35,382 nt of DNA from an uncultured Chloroflexota bacterium (GTDB taxonomy: Bacteria > Chloroflexota > Limnocylindria > Limnocylindrales > Limnocylindraceae), in contig CAJARA010000076.1 in assembly GCA_903944295.1 (NCBI GenBank), forward strand, positions 1 to 35,382, read 5' to 3'. Below the pieces are notes generated by a model that saw nothing but the letters and a program-made list of their open reading frames with translations, was not told where the DNA came from and did no database searches. Both the position numbers and the translations under genes were made by a program. Positions 6,884 to 15,837 of this stretch are shown one piece after another. Numbering within the stretch: position 1 is the stretch's first letter; each line of letters begins with the position of its first letter.

Positions 6884-9800
6884 GTGACGTGCGACCGCCG
6901 AAGCCGAAGAGCGTCCTGATCATTGGATCGGGTCCGGTGGTGATTGGGCAGGCGGCGGAGTTTGACTACGCAGGGACGCAGGCGTGTCGCGCGCTGCGCG
7001 CCGAGGGGATTCGCACCATTTTGGTGAACTCAAATCCTGCAACGATCATGACCGACCCATCCGTTGCCGATGCGGTGTATCTGGAGCCACTCACCGTTGA
7101 GGTGATTGAACGAATTATTGCGTTCGAGAAGCCCGAAGGGCTGCTCGCTGGACTCGGCGGACAGACGGCACTCAACCTTGCCGTTGCACTCTCAGATGCT
7201 GGCGTCTTTGAGCGACATCCGATTCGCCTCCTCGGCACGCCGCTTGCGGCGATCAAGATGGCGGAGGATCGCGAGCTCTTCCGGGCGATGTGCGACCGCA
7301 TCGGTCAGCCAACGGCGCCGAGCGCCATCGTTGAGGGGGAGACGCAAGCGGCGCGTGACGCGGCGGCGACGGCGGCACTTTTGCAGATCGGACTCCCTGC
7401 GATCGTGCGACCAGCCTTCACGCTCGGTGGAACGGGTGGCGGGATCGTGGTGACGGAGGAGGAGTACTGGGAGCGCGTCCGAAGCGGCCTGCGCGCCAGC
7501 CCGATCGGCCAGGTCATGGTGGAGCGCTGCCTCGTTGGCTGGCAGGAGATTGAGTACGAGGTGATGCGCGATGCGGAGGGGACCTGCATTGCGGTCTGCT
7601 CCATGGAGAACGTTGACCCACTCGGCGTACATACGGGTGACAGCATCGTGGTTGCCCCCGTTCAGACACTCCCAGATCCTGTGCATCAGCGACTGCGCAG
7701 CGCCTCGCTCGACATCATCCGCGCGCTCGGCGTGGAGGGTGGCTGCAACGTGCAGCTCGCCCTCTCGCCCGACTACCGCGATTACGTGGTGATTGAGGTG
7801 AACCCACGCGTCAGTCGCAGCTCGGCGCTGGCGAGCAAGGCCACCGGGTATCCGATCGCGCGCGTGGCGGCGCAGATCGCCATTGGCCGCACGTTGCGCG
7901 AGATTCCTAATGCGGTAACGGGCACCACGGTTGCGGCATTTGAACCGGCGCTCGACTACATCGTGGTGAAGCTGCCACGCTTCCCGTTCGACAAGTTCCC
8001 TGGCGCAGATCGACTTCTTGGCAGTCAGATGAAGGCGACGGGCGAAGTGATGGCGATCGACCGTACGTTCGGTGCCGCACTCAACAAGGCGCTCCGCTCC
8101 ATGGAGCAGAAGGGGAGCGGGCCAACCGCGGAGGAGGCGTCATGGGACGGCGAACTCGCCGCAATCAGCGCGCGCGGCGGCAAAGGCCTTAAGGAGTTCC
8201 TCCGTCCGTCTGATTCGCGACTCTGGCGACTTCTTGCTGCGATGCGGCGCGGTGTCAGTGCTGACGCGGTGCATGAGGCGACGGGAATTACGCGCTGGTT
8301 CTTGGCAGAGTTTGAGCGACTCATCTCCATTGAGCACCGTGTGCGAGAGGCGGGGCGCACGCTGATTGGGCCAGATCCAGCATCCATCTCTCTTCTCGCC
8401 ACAGCGAAGCGTTCGGCGATCGGCGACGAAGATCTGGCACGCATCTCTGGCTTGGATGAAGCGCGCATCACCACGCGGCGTGCGCAGCTCGGCCTCACGC
8501 CAGGCTACGCAATGGTGGATACCTGTGCCGCAGAGTTTGCGGCGGTGACGCCGTACTTCTACAGCACCTTCGCCGCGGCCGGCTCACCCGCCGAGGCGCC
8601 GCCCGTACCGCGACCGGCGGCACTGGTGATCGGCTCTGGTCCCGTGCGCATTGGGCAGGGGATTGAGTTCGACTACTGCGCGGTGCGCGCCGCTGAGCGG
8701 CTACGCGAACGCGGCTGGTCCGCGGTGATGGTGAATAGCAACCCGGAGACGGTCTCCACCGACTTTGACGCCTCCACGCGCCTCTACTTTGAGCCGCTCG
8801 ATGCGGAATCAATCATGGAGATCATCCGCGCTGAGTCGCCAGAGGGAGTGGAGACACTCCCCGCATTCGTGCAGTTCGGCGGTCAGACGCCACTGAACCT
8901 TGCCGCGCCACTCGCCGCCGCAGGCGTCCCGCTCCTTGGCGCATCACTCGAGGCGATCGACGAGACAGAAGACCGCGTCCGCTTCGCCGCGCTCCTCGAC
9001 CGTCTCGGCATCCTGCAGCCGCAGGGCGGCCTCGCCCGCAGTCGCGCCGATGCGCTCGCGCTCGCCGAGAAGATTGGCTATCCGGTGATCGTGCGCCCGT
9101 CATACGTGATCGGCGGGCTCGCGATTGACTTCGCCTACACGCCAGACGATCTGACGCGCCAACTTGAACGAATCGGCGAGATCGCTGCGGCACGTCCGCT
9201 GCGCATCGACCGCTTCCTGGAAGGGATCGAGATTGATATTGATGCGGTGACGGACGGTGAGACGGTGCTGATCCCTGGACTTCTTGAGCATGTGGAGCTC
9301 GCTGGCGTGCACTCTGGCGACTCGATCGCCGTCTATCCGCCGCAGCGCATCTCTGCTGAGCGCCAGGCGGAGGTCGCCGAGATCTTCATGCGGCTGGTGC
9401 GCGAGATTGGCGTTCGCGGTCTGGTCAACGCGCAGTTCATCGTGCGCGAGGAGGGGATCTACCTGATCGAGGTGAACCCACGCGCCAGCCGCACCGTACC
9501 GTTCATGAGCAAGGTGACGGGGATCCCAATGGTGCCGCTCGCGGTAGACATTGCACTCGGCGACACGCTGGCGAGCGCCGGCTACCGCTCGGGCGTGGCA
9601 TCTGCGCCGACCGGCGTTGCGGTGAAGGCGCCAGCATTCAGCACCGCAAAGCTGCGTGGTGTGGATCCAACGCTCGGGCCATTCATGCAGAGCACCGGCG
9701 AGGTGATCGGGATCGGCACCAGCGCACGCGATGCGATCGGGAAGGCGCTGATCGCCGCAAACCTCCTCCCGCCGCCACCGCGCGAGGGGCAGCGCATCGT

Positions 9801-10206
9801 TCTTCTGAGCATCGCCAACCGCGACAAGGGGCTCCTGGCGCAACTGGCGCAGCCGCTGGTAGAGGCTGGATACGACATTGCCGCAACGCCAGGGACGCGT
9901 GACGCGCTCGCGGCGATCGGCATCAGTGCATCGGTGGCCGCCCCACTCGGTACTGGTGGAGGGGTCGGCGCGCCAGAGATCGTGGAGCTGATCCGATCTG
10001 GTGCGATCTGTGCCGTAGTGAATACGCCATCGCCGCAGAGTGGCGTCCTTCGCGATGCGTTGGAGATTCGGCTCGCCGCGGTGGAGGAGGGGGTGCTCTG
10101 CCTCACCACGATGGAGACCGCCGTTGCCGCCGCTGAATCGCTCGCCGTGCGCCGTTCACTCGCGAGTGTTGCGATCAGCCCGCTCAGCGGCGAGGGACTC
10201 CGGTAG
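6880..10206 (+). CDS. carB: Carbamoyl-phosphate synthase large subunit
   Basis: A 1108-residue protein with the usual duplicated architecture. The first ATP-grasp half starts at IGSGPVVIGQAAEFDYAG (about 15), and the second at IGSGPVRIGQGIEFDYC (about 585). Each half has the ENP/EVNPR(V/A)SR metal-binding motif (EVNPRVSRSS, EVNPRASRTV). An oligomerisation domain lies between them, and the last 140 residues form the MGS-like allosteric domain (SIANRDKG...). It makes carbamoyl phosphate from bicarbonate, two ATP and ammonia from CarA. The length is slightly above the usual 1070 because of the Ala/Leu-rich C-terminus. No damage is visible. Confidence 0.97.
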   Translation: MSDVRPPKPKSVLIIGSGPVVIGQAAEFDYAGTQACRALRAEGIRTILVNSNPATIMTDPSVADAVYLEPLTVEVIERIIAFEKPEGLLAGLGGQTALNLAVALSDAGVFERHPIRLLGTPLAAIKMAEDRELFRAMCDRIGQPTAPSAIVEGETQAARDAAATAALLQIGLPAIVRPAFTLGGTGGGIVVTEEEYWERVRSGLRASPIGQVMVERCLVGWQEIEYEVMRDAEGTCIAVCSMENVDPLGVHTGDSIVVAPVQTLPDPVHQRLRSASLDIIRALGVEGGCNVQLALSPDYRDYVVIEVNPRVSRSSALASKATGYPIARVAAQIAIGRTLREIPNAVTGTTVAAFEPALDYIVVKLPRFPFDKFPGADRLLGSQMKATGEVMAIDRTFGAALNKALRSMEQKGSGPTAEEASWDGELAAISARGGKGLKEFLRPSDSRLWRLLAAMRRGVSADAVHEATGITRWFLAEFERLISIEHRVREAGRTLIGPDPASISLLATAKRSAIGDEDLARISGLDEARITTRRAQLGLTPGYAMVDTCAAEFAAVTPYFYSTFAAAGSPAEAPPVPRPAALVIGSGPVRIGQGIEFDYCAVRAAERLRERGWSAVMVNSNPETVSTDFDASTRLYFEPLDAESIMEIIRAESPEGVETLPAFVQFGGQTPLNLAAPLAAAGVPLLGASLEAIDETEDRVRFAALLDRLGILQPQGGLARSRADALALAEKIGYPVIVRPSYVIGGLAIDFAYTPDDLTRQLERIGEIAAARPLRIDRFLEGIEIDIDAVTDGETVLIPGLLEHVELAGVHSGDSIAVYPPQRISAERQAEVAEIFMRLVREIGVRGLVNAQFIVREEGIYLIEVNPRASRTVPFMSKVTGIPMVPLAVDIALGDTLASAGYRSGVASAPTGVAVKAPAFSTAKLRGVDPTLGPFMQSTGEVIGIGTSARDAIGKALIAANLLPPPPREGQRIVLLSIANRDKGLLAQLAQPLVEAGYDIAATPGTRDALAAIGISASVAAPLGTGGGVGAPEIVELIRSGAICAVVNTPSPQSGVLRDALEIRLAAVEEGVLCLTTMETAVAAAESLAVRRSLASVAISPLSGEGLR

Positions 10207-10210
10207 CGGC

Positions 10211-10216
10211 TACAAT
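10211..10216 (+). promoter_or_regulatory. -10 element behind carB
   Basis: TACAAT, six bases before ATG 10223 with no ribosome binding site between. It predicts a leaderless internal transcript starting the 10223-17223 gene run independently of carAB. No -35 box is evident. Confidence 0.5.
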
Positions 10217-10222
10217 CTATTC

Positions 10223-10612
10223 ATGCAACTTGAGTATGTAGCCGGCGCATGCAACATCGGTCCTGAGGAGATCACGCGCCGCAAGCGTGCCGCTGCAGCG
10301 GGCCTTGCCGCCACGCTCTTCCTTGGCGCAGCGCTCCTTGCACTCGGTGCACCAAGCGGCCTCGGACCACGCCTCCTCATTGCACTCCCGCTGACTGGCG
10401 CCGCAATTGGATGGATCCAGGCGCGTCGACGCTTCTGCATGGCGTATGGTCTCGCTGGCACCTTCAACCTTGAGAAGATCGGCAACATGTCGCGCGTTGC
10501 AGGCGCTGCCGCGCTCGCCGCCGATCGCCGCACCGCGCTGATCATTGCTGCACAAGGGCTCGCCGTTGGGCTTCTCGGTGCGCTCCTCTTTTCCCTGATC
10601 CCGCTGAACTAG
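10223..10612 (+). CDS. Small membrane protein, unknown function
   Basis: A 129-residue protein. The N-terminal YVAGACNIGPEEITRRK is followed by two close hydrophobic helices, then GWIQARRRFCMAYGLAGTFN, then one more helix at the C-terminus. The conserved-looking core (CNIGPEEI, RRFCMAYG, GTFN) resembles an uncharacterised membrane family I have seen in Chloroflexota and Actinomycetota, with no assigned function. I chose ATG 10223 because it follows the TACAAT hexamer; the open frame upstream only shadows carB. It lies 15 bases before the M16 pair and may be expressed with it. Confidence 0.8.
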   Translation: MQLEYVAGACNIGPEEITRRKRAAAAGLAATLFLGAALLALGAPSGLGPRLLIALPLTGAAIGWIQARRRFCMAYGLAGTFNLEKIGNMSRVAGAAALAADRRTALIIAAQGLAVGLLGALLFSLIPLN

Positions 10613-10627
10613 CGGAGGCAGACACAC

Positions 10628-11923
10628 GTGTCTGATCCACTGCCGATCCCACTGAAGGAGAGCAGGCTCGCCAACGGCCTTCGCCTGATCACCGTGGTTG
10701 ATCGCACCGCACCGATCGCAACAGTGAACCTCTGGTATCACGTTGGATCCAAGGATGAGCGACCGGGTCGCACTGGCTTTGCGCATCTCTTTGAGCACCT
10801 GATGTTCCAGGGTTCCGCAAACGTCTCAAAGGCTGAACATCTTTCGTTGATTGAATCTGTTGGTGGAAGTGCGAACGCCACCACGTGGCTCGATCGCACC
10901 AACTACTTCGCCACGGTGCCAGCCGAGTGGGTGGAGCTGATCCTCTGGATGGAGGCGGACCGACTCGGCACACTCCTCGCCGCACTCGATCAGGCGAACC
11001 TTGATAACCAGCGCGATGTGGTGAAGAACGAGAAGCGCTCCAGCTACGACAACCAGCCATACGGCACCGCTTACCTTGAGCTGCTCGCGCTCGCCTACCC
11101 GAAGGGGCATCCGTACCACCACCCAACGATCGGCTCCATGGAAGATCTCGACGCGGCGAGCCTGCAGGATGTGCACGACTTCTTCGCCACCTGGTACGCG
11201 CCGAATAATGCGGTGCTCACCGTTGTTGGCGACATTGATGAGGCGGAGATCGCCGCTGCGGTTGAGCGACACTTTGGTGGCATCGCCGCAAACAGCGAAC
11301 TCCCAGAACATCCGAACCTTGCACTGAGCGCACCACTCGGCGGTGAGATTCGGAAGACGGTGAAGGATAAAGTTCCAGATCCGCGTCTCCACCTCGCCTT
11401 CCGCGCACCAGTCCTTGCGAGCCCCGACCTTCCTGCGCTCGAGATCGCCTGCCAGATCCTTGCCGGTGGCCGCGGGAGCCGCCTGACGCGGCGTCTGGTG
11501 CGCCAGGAGCAGGTGGCGCAGGATGCTGGGCTCTCCGTCCTCCCGTTCGTTGGCGGTGCGTCGCTCGTTGTGGGCTCCGCAACGCTCCGTCCTGGGGCGA
11601 ACGCCGCAAAGATGGAGTCGCTCTTCTTTGAGGAGCTCGCCGGACTCGCCGCTACGGGACCAACGGCGAACGAGATGGAGCGCGCTCGTGCGCTTATTGA
11701 ATCAGAAGAGATGTCGCTCCGCTCCGATCCTGAATCGATCGCCGACCAGATCGGCATGTACGCCACCCTCCTCAACGACCCTGGTCGGATCAATCGCGAC
11801 CTTGCGATCTATCAGGCGGTTGACGCTGCCGCAGTGCAGCGCGCGGCGGCGCTCTTCTCTGCAGAGAACCGCGTGGTGCTCTGGTACGAACCAGTTGAGC
11901 AAGCTGCGGTGGAGACAGCATGA
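10628..11923 (+). CDS. M16-family zinc peptidase, catalytic subunit
   Basis: A 431-residue protein. The inverted zinc motif HLFEH (His53, Glu56, His57) and the third ligand Glu in VVKNEKR (about 135) are intact, so it should be active. The fold is the two-half M16B type (pitrilysin, mitochondrial processing peptidase). The C-terminal half lacks the Arg/Tyr pair used for substrate binding, which is found in the next gene instead. The start is GTG 10628 with GGAGG nine bases upstream. It overlaps the partner gene by ATGA. No signal peptide is seen, so it is probably cytosolic. The family degrades or trims peptides. Confidence 0.93.
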   Translation: MSDPLPIPLKESRLANGLRLITVVDRTAPIATVNLWYHVGSKDERPGRTGFAHLFEHLMFQGSANVSKAEHLSLIESVGGSANATTWLDRTNYFATVPAEWVELILWMEADRLGTLLAALDQANLDNQRDVVKNEKRSSYDNQPYGTAYLELLALAYPKGHPYHHPTIGSMEDLDAASLQDVHDFFATWYAPNNAVLTVVGDIDEAEIAAAVERHFGGIAANSELPEHPNLALSAPLGGEIRKTVKDKVPDPRLHLAFRAPVLASPDLPALEIACQILAGGRGSRLTRRLVRQEQVAQDAGLSVLPFVGGASLVVGSATLRPGANAAKMESLFFEELAGLAATGPTANEMERARALIESEEMSLRSDPESIADQIGMYATLLNDPGRINRDLAIYQAVDAAAVQRAAALFSAENRVVLWYEPVEQAAVETA

Positions 11924-13293
11924 GCGCGCAGCGACCGGGCCCAGGGAGTCCACGCGAGTACCGCTTCCCGCGCTCAGTTGAGCATCTCACCGCGAGCGGT
12001 CTTCGCATCATCGTCTTACCGATGCCGGCGCGACCACTCGCCTCCGTACAACTCCTCCTCCCAGGTGGGGCGGCGCTAGAGACGGCGAGCAACTCCGGCC
12101 TCACTGCGGCGCTTGCGCGACTCCTCACTGAGGGAGGGGAGCAACACGATGCGGATCAACTTGTTGAGGCGAGCGAGCTGCTCGGTGCGAAGATCGGCGC
12201 AGAGGCTGGATGGGAGAGCGTTGTGATCGGCGCTTCGCTGCCAGCGAGCCGTCTCGCAGGGATCCTCGACCTGGTCGCGGAGATTGCACTCGCGCCACGC
12301 GTCCCCGAGCGCGAGGTAGACCGCGTCAAGGCGTTGCGACTCGCGGCGATTGAGCAGTCGCAGGCGAGCCCACGTGCGCGCGCCAGCGAGGCGCTGATCG
12401 CGGAAATCTATGGCGCATCCGCTGCCTACTCACGCCCGATGGGCGGCACGCGCGAAAGCGTGGCGGCGATCAGTCGCGATGCGCTGATGGAGCGCCACGC
12501 GCTGCTCCTCGGCGCAGGGGTGCCCACTGTGGTGATTGCCGGAGAGCTTGAAGCTGCCGAAGTGATTCGCACGGTTGAGTCGAGTCCGCTCGCGCAACTG
12601 CGCGCCGCGGCCCCAGTCGCGCCAACTGCAGCGGATGCACCATCACCCGGCGGCGCTGGGACCGCGGCTGCGCCGCGACTCCTCCTCCTTGATCGACCGG
12701 GATCGGTGCAGTCTGAGCTGCGCATCGGGAAGGTCGGTCGCTCTCGCCTTGATCCGCTCTTCTACGCCGCGCTAATTCACTCAGAGGTGCTCGGCGGCCT
12801 CTTCGGCTCACGCCTGAACCGCGTGCTGCGTGAAGAGAAGGGCTACACCTACGGTGCCGCCGCAGGCTTTGAGTTCCGTCGCGGACGTGGACCGTTCACT
12901 GCGCGCACGGCGGTGGAGAGTTCTGTCACAGCACCTGCGCTCGTTGAGGCGCGCGTGCAGATCGCCTCCATGACGCCGCAACCACCATCAGATGACGAAC
13001 TCAACGCGGCGCGTCAGTACCTTCGCGGCACCTTCCCGTTGCGCTTCGGCTCCGCCTCACCAGTTGCCGGTGCCGTTGCAGGACTTGTTGCCGTGGGGCT
13101 CGAGCCTTCCGAACTTGATCGCTTCCAGTCGGCGATTGATGCGGTGAGCGGTGACGAGGTTGCGCGCGTTGCTGCGGCGCTCGACGCTGAGACCGAACGC
13201 ATCGTGGTCGTTGGTGATGCGGCAACTGTTGCCACACCACTGCGCGACGCCGGATTCGCCGTAGAGGTTCGCGGCGATGCGAGGGACGCATGA
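11920..13293 (+). CDS. M16-family peptidase, non-catalytic partner subunit
   Basis: A 457-residue M16 homologue. The position of HxxEH is occupied by LETASNSGLTAAL-type sequence, so no zinc can be bound there. The C-terminal half keeps REEKGYTYGAAAGFEFRRG, the Arg/Tyr-containing substrate-binding element of M16 enzymes. Together with 10628-11923 this matches the hetero-subunit M16 peptidases of bacteria, analogous to the alpha and beta chains of mitochondrial processing peptidase. The start overlaps the first subunit (ATGA) and the end overlaps the next gene (ATGA), so translation is coupled on both sides. Confidence 0.92.
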   Translation: MSAQRPGPGSPREYRFPRSVEHLTASGLRIIVLPMPARPLASVQLLLPGGAALETASNSGLTAALARLLTEGGEQHDADQLVEASELLGAKIGAEAGWESVVIGASLPASRLAGILDLVAEIALAPRVPEREVDRVKALRLAAIEQSQASPRARASEALIAEIYGASAAYSRPMGGTRESVAAISRDALMERHALLLGAGVPTVVIAGELEAAEVIRTVESSPLAQLRAAAPVAPTAADAPSPGGAGTAAAPRLLLLDRPGSVQSELRIGKVGRSRLDPLFYAALIHSEVLGGLFGSRLNRVLREEKGYTYGAAAGFEFRRGRGPFTARTAVESSVTAPALVEARVQIASMTPQPPSDDELNAARQYLRGTFPLRFGSASPVAGAVAGLVAVGLEPSELDRFQSAIDAVSGDEVARVAAALDAETERIVVVGDAATVATPLRDAGFAVEVRGDARDA

Positions 13294-13865
13294 CCGAGCA
13301 GGGGGTGATCGTCATCATTGGCAGCCCAACGGCACTGCCAGATACGAGCGGGGTGCACCAGGCTGGGGGGCTCGCGATCCGGGTTGCCGCTGAACTTGTT
13401 CGGCGCGGTGAGCGCGTGGAGCTTGTTGGTCGTGTTGGTGCGGATGCGGCGGGCGATCAGGCGATCCTCTCCCTCTCGCGCGACGGGATCGGTCATGTTG
13501 CGCTGTTGCGCGACCCCGCACTGGTGACCCCAACTGGCGACGTGGCACACGGCATTCCCGTAGATGCGGGGGACGTGCAGCTCGGTCTTCGCTATTTGAC
13601 GAGCTTCACTACGGTGCTGCTGATTGATCCGCTTGATTCCTCCGTTGTTCGCCAGGTGACAGAAGACGCCTCGTTTGTTGGCGCGCAGCTGATCATCGTT
13701 GCGAAGAGCCCCCTTCCCGCTGACGGCTCAGCCGCGTCTGCAGCGCTAGGGGGAGGCTCGCCGCCACCCCTCTTCATCCCGCGCCCCCAGGTTGAGGGGC
13801 CAGAGTTTGACGTCCTCCTCGTTGGGCTCGCCGCTACGGAGCGCGGCGCTGAGGCGGGGGTCTAG
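13290..13865 (+). CDS. Short PfkB/ribokinase-like N-terminal domain protein
   Basis: A 191-residue protein. The segment QAGGLAIRVAAELVRRG, then VELVGRVGADAAGDQA and DGIGHVALLRDP, matches the N-terminal substrate-binding half of PfkB-family sugar or nucleoside kinases. These are normally about 300 residues with a C-terminal GAGD catalytic motif. Here the protein ends without it, after a Gly/Pro-rich stretch and a final VLLVGLAATERG segment, and the frame is closed by a true stop overlapping the next start (TAGTG). It is therefore either a degenerate non-catalytic kinase or an unrelated Rossmann-like protein. No function can be assigned. Confidence 0.72.
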   Translation: MTEQGVIVIIGSPTALPDTSGVHQAGGLAIRVAAELVRRGERVELVGRVGADAAGDQAILSLSRDGIGHVALLRDPALVTPTGDVAHGIPVDAGDVQLGLRYLTSFTTVLLIDPLDSSVVRQVTEDASFVGAQLIIVAKSPLPADGSAASAALGGGSPPPLFIPRPQVEGPEFDVLLVGLAATERGAEAGV

Positions 13866-15055
13866 TGGAGCTAGACGAGCTACTTGAGTCGAGCGGGCCG
13901 ATCAGCCCCAGTGACGCTGGCCGCCTGATTGACGCTGGTGCCGATGCGCTGGACGCGGGTGACGCCGAGCTTGCCCTGAACTACTTCCTGCGTGCCGCAG
14001 AGACCGGTCAGCTTGAACTAGCGGGTCGTGGCGCGATTGGGGCCGCTGAATCACTCGTACGACTTGGGCGCGATGACGAAGCGGTTGAACTCCTAGAAGA
14101 GGCGGCAGAGAGTGGCGACCGCGAAGTTCGCTTTGTTGCGCGACGCCGCCTCGCAGTGCTTCACGTCACTGCTGGCAAGCTTCCACAGGCGCTGAGCGAA
14201 TACCAGCGCGCTGAGCGCGACGCGCCAACGGAGGCGGCGCGTGCAGAGATTGCGGCTCGGATCGGCTGGCTTACCCAAGAGACGGGTGGGAGCAAGCTGC
14301 GTTCACGTCTCGCCTTCTCTCGATCGCGCAGCGGCGGCAGAGAGCGCCTCCTCCCACTCGCCATGGTCGGTGTCACCGCCGTTGTCTCTGTTGCGGCACT
14401 CGCCTCATCGGCGATCCTTGAGCCCCTCGCGTTGATCAAACTTGACGTGACGCGCGGCGACCTGCTCACCCTTGAACCGTGGCGACTCCTCACGGTTGCC
14501 CTCGTTCATGGCAGTCCGCTGCATCTGCTCTTCAACCTCTTCGCTATGGATCTTGGCGCGCGACTCGTGCAGCGACTCTACGGTGCGCAGCGACTCCTCC
14601 TCTGGTATCTCCTCGGCGTGATCGCCGCATCGCTCGCGAGTGCGATCTGGTCACCGCTCACGCCATCTGTTGGCGCATCTGGTGGCGTCTTCGCCCTCTT
14701 CGGTGTGGCGCTCGGCGCAGAGTGGGCACATCGGCCACTCGTTGAGCGCGGCGTTCGCGCAGCGCTTGGCCAGATCGGCGGGCTGATCCTTGTCAACCTC
14801 CTCTTCGGTCTCGGCACGAGCGTTGTGGGTGGTGGCATCGACAACGCGGCGCATATTGGTGGCCTGGTCTTCGGTCTCCTCCTTGGCGTCTTCATTGCGC
14901 CAACGCGAGCCGAGTCGATGCGGAGCCGTTGGAGCGGCCTCGCCGCCAGCCAGTCGCGAGAGGGTGCCGCGACACTCATCCTTAGCGTGCTGCTCGTGCT
15001 GATCTTTGTGAACTGGTTGAGCTTGGCGCAGCTCCGCGTCCAACTGCCGATCTAG
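13865..15055 (+). CDS. Rhomboid intramembrane serine protease with TPR-like N-terminus
   Basis: A 396-residue protein. Residues 1-140 are soluble and helical, with TPR-like Ala/Leu spacing (ALNYFLRAAETG, AVELLEEAAESG, ALSEYQRAERDA). From about 163 on there are six or seven membrane helices. Rhomboid motifs are present: HGSPLHLLFN (His220, Asn224), GASGG with the nucleophile Ser272, and NAAHIGG with catalytic His330. It should cleave transmembrane substrates in the lipid bilayer. The start is GTG 13865, overlapping the previous stop. The N-terminal repeats may recruit a substrate or partner. It lies in a run with two M16 peptidase subunits. Confidence 0.93.
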   Translation: MELDELLESSGPISPSDAGRLIDAGADALDAGDAELALNYFLRAAETGQLELAGRGAIGAAESLVRLGRDDEAVELLEEAAESGDREVRFVARRRLAVLHVTAGKLPQALSEYQRAERDAPTEAARAEIAARIGWLTQETGGSKLRSRLAFSRSRSGGRERLLPLAMVGVTAVVSVAALASSAILEPLALIKLDVTRGDLLTLEPWRLLTVALVHGSPLHLLFNLFAMDLGARLVQRLYGAQRLLLWYLLGVIAASLASAIWSPLTPSVGASGGVFALFGVALGAEWAHRPLVERGVRAALGQIGGLILVNLLFGLGTSVVGGGIDNAAHIGGLVFGLLLGVFIAPTRAESMRSRWSGLAASQSREGAATLILSVLLVLIFVNWLSLAQLRVQLPI

Positions 15056-15057
15056 TC

Positions 15058-15837
15058 GTGTTCGCCACGCTCTTGGAGCCTGCCGCCTTCGCAGCAACGT
15101 TTGAAGAGCGGCTCGCGCTGGTGCAGCGTCTTGGCGGGCCCTTCTTCACCAGTGATCCAGAGGAGCTACGTCAGGCACGTGCCGCGGGCCTTCAGGCCGC
15201 CTACCTCGTTGTTGATCAGAACGGGCGCGATCTTGTTGCTGCGGTGCGTGGCGCTCTGGCGATCCAGCCAGAGATCGTTGCGATTCGCACCGATCGCTTG
15301 AGCGTCGCGCAACTGCACAACGCGAAGGAGTTCGAAGAGCTCGCCGCGGCACTCGTCGCCGCCGAAGGCGTTCACCGGATGATCGTTGCCGTAGATTCGC
15401 CAATCGCGCCGCTCAGCGCGGCGGAGTGGGGGAGGCTCCCGGCAGAGAGTCTCGTGATTGATCCGATCGGCGACCCGGACGCATGGCGCGCCGCCGCCAC
15501 ACTCCCTGGTGATCGTGGCCTCGTGTTGGGACTCGTACCGTCACCAGGAGCCACTGCCGCCGCAGAGCCACGCGAGGTGCTCCTCTGGGGGCTGCGCTAC
15601 GCAGCGTCACTCGGTGGGCGTGGTGGCGCACGCATCGGTTTCACCGAGCGTCCGCGGCCGCTCTCTCTACAACGTGAACAGACGGTTGTTGATGCCGTAG
15701 CGTCGGAGCGGAGCGTTGCACTACTCGCCGAACTTCTGCGACTGACTGGCGCCAACGAGGCGACGCTGCGCGACGAGCTTGATCCGCGTTCGTTCAGCCC
15801 GGCGGCGCAGCGACTGGAGAAGCGTCGTGACGGTTGA
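15058..15837 (+). CDS. Conserved-looking protein of unknown function
   Basis: A 259-residue soluble protein, Ala/Leu-rich, with no signal peptide or membrane helix. The alternation of hydrophobic strands and helices (AAYLVVDQNG, EIVAIRTDRL, MIVAVDS, ESLVIDPIG, LVLGLVPSPG, ARIGFTERP) suggests a TIM-barrel. The end segment, LVLGLV...EPREVLLWGLRYAASLGG...RIGF, weakly recalls the C-terminal barrel of cobalamin-independent methionine synthase relatives, but I see no zinc-binding His/Cys set. The start is GTG two bases after the rhomboid stop, and the end overlaps the MBL gene by 11 bases. It is clearly translated with them; its function is not assignable. Confidence 0.75.
   Translation: MFATLLEPAAFAATFEERLALVQRLGGPFFTSDPEELRQARAAGLQAAYLVVDQNGRDLVAAVRGALAIQPEIVAIRTDRLSVAQLHNAKEFEELAAALVAAEGVHRMIVAVDSPIAPLSAAEWGRLPAESLVIDPIGDPDAWRAAATLPGDRGLVLGLVPSPGATAAAEPREVLLWGLRYAASLGGRGGARIGFTERPRPLSLQREQTVVDAVASERSVALLAELLRLTGANEATLRDELDPRSFSPAAQRLEKRRDG

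Noticed and set aside
9100..9843. 247-codon open frame antisense to carB
   Set aside because: It lies fully inside carB, has no recognisable domain and reflects GC-rich codon structure on the opposite strand.
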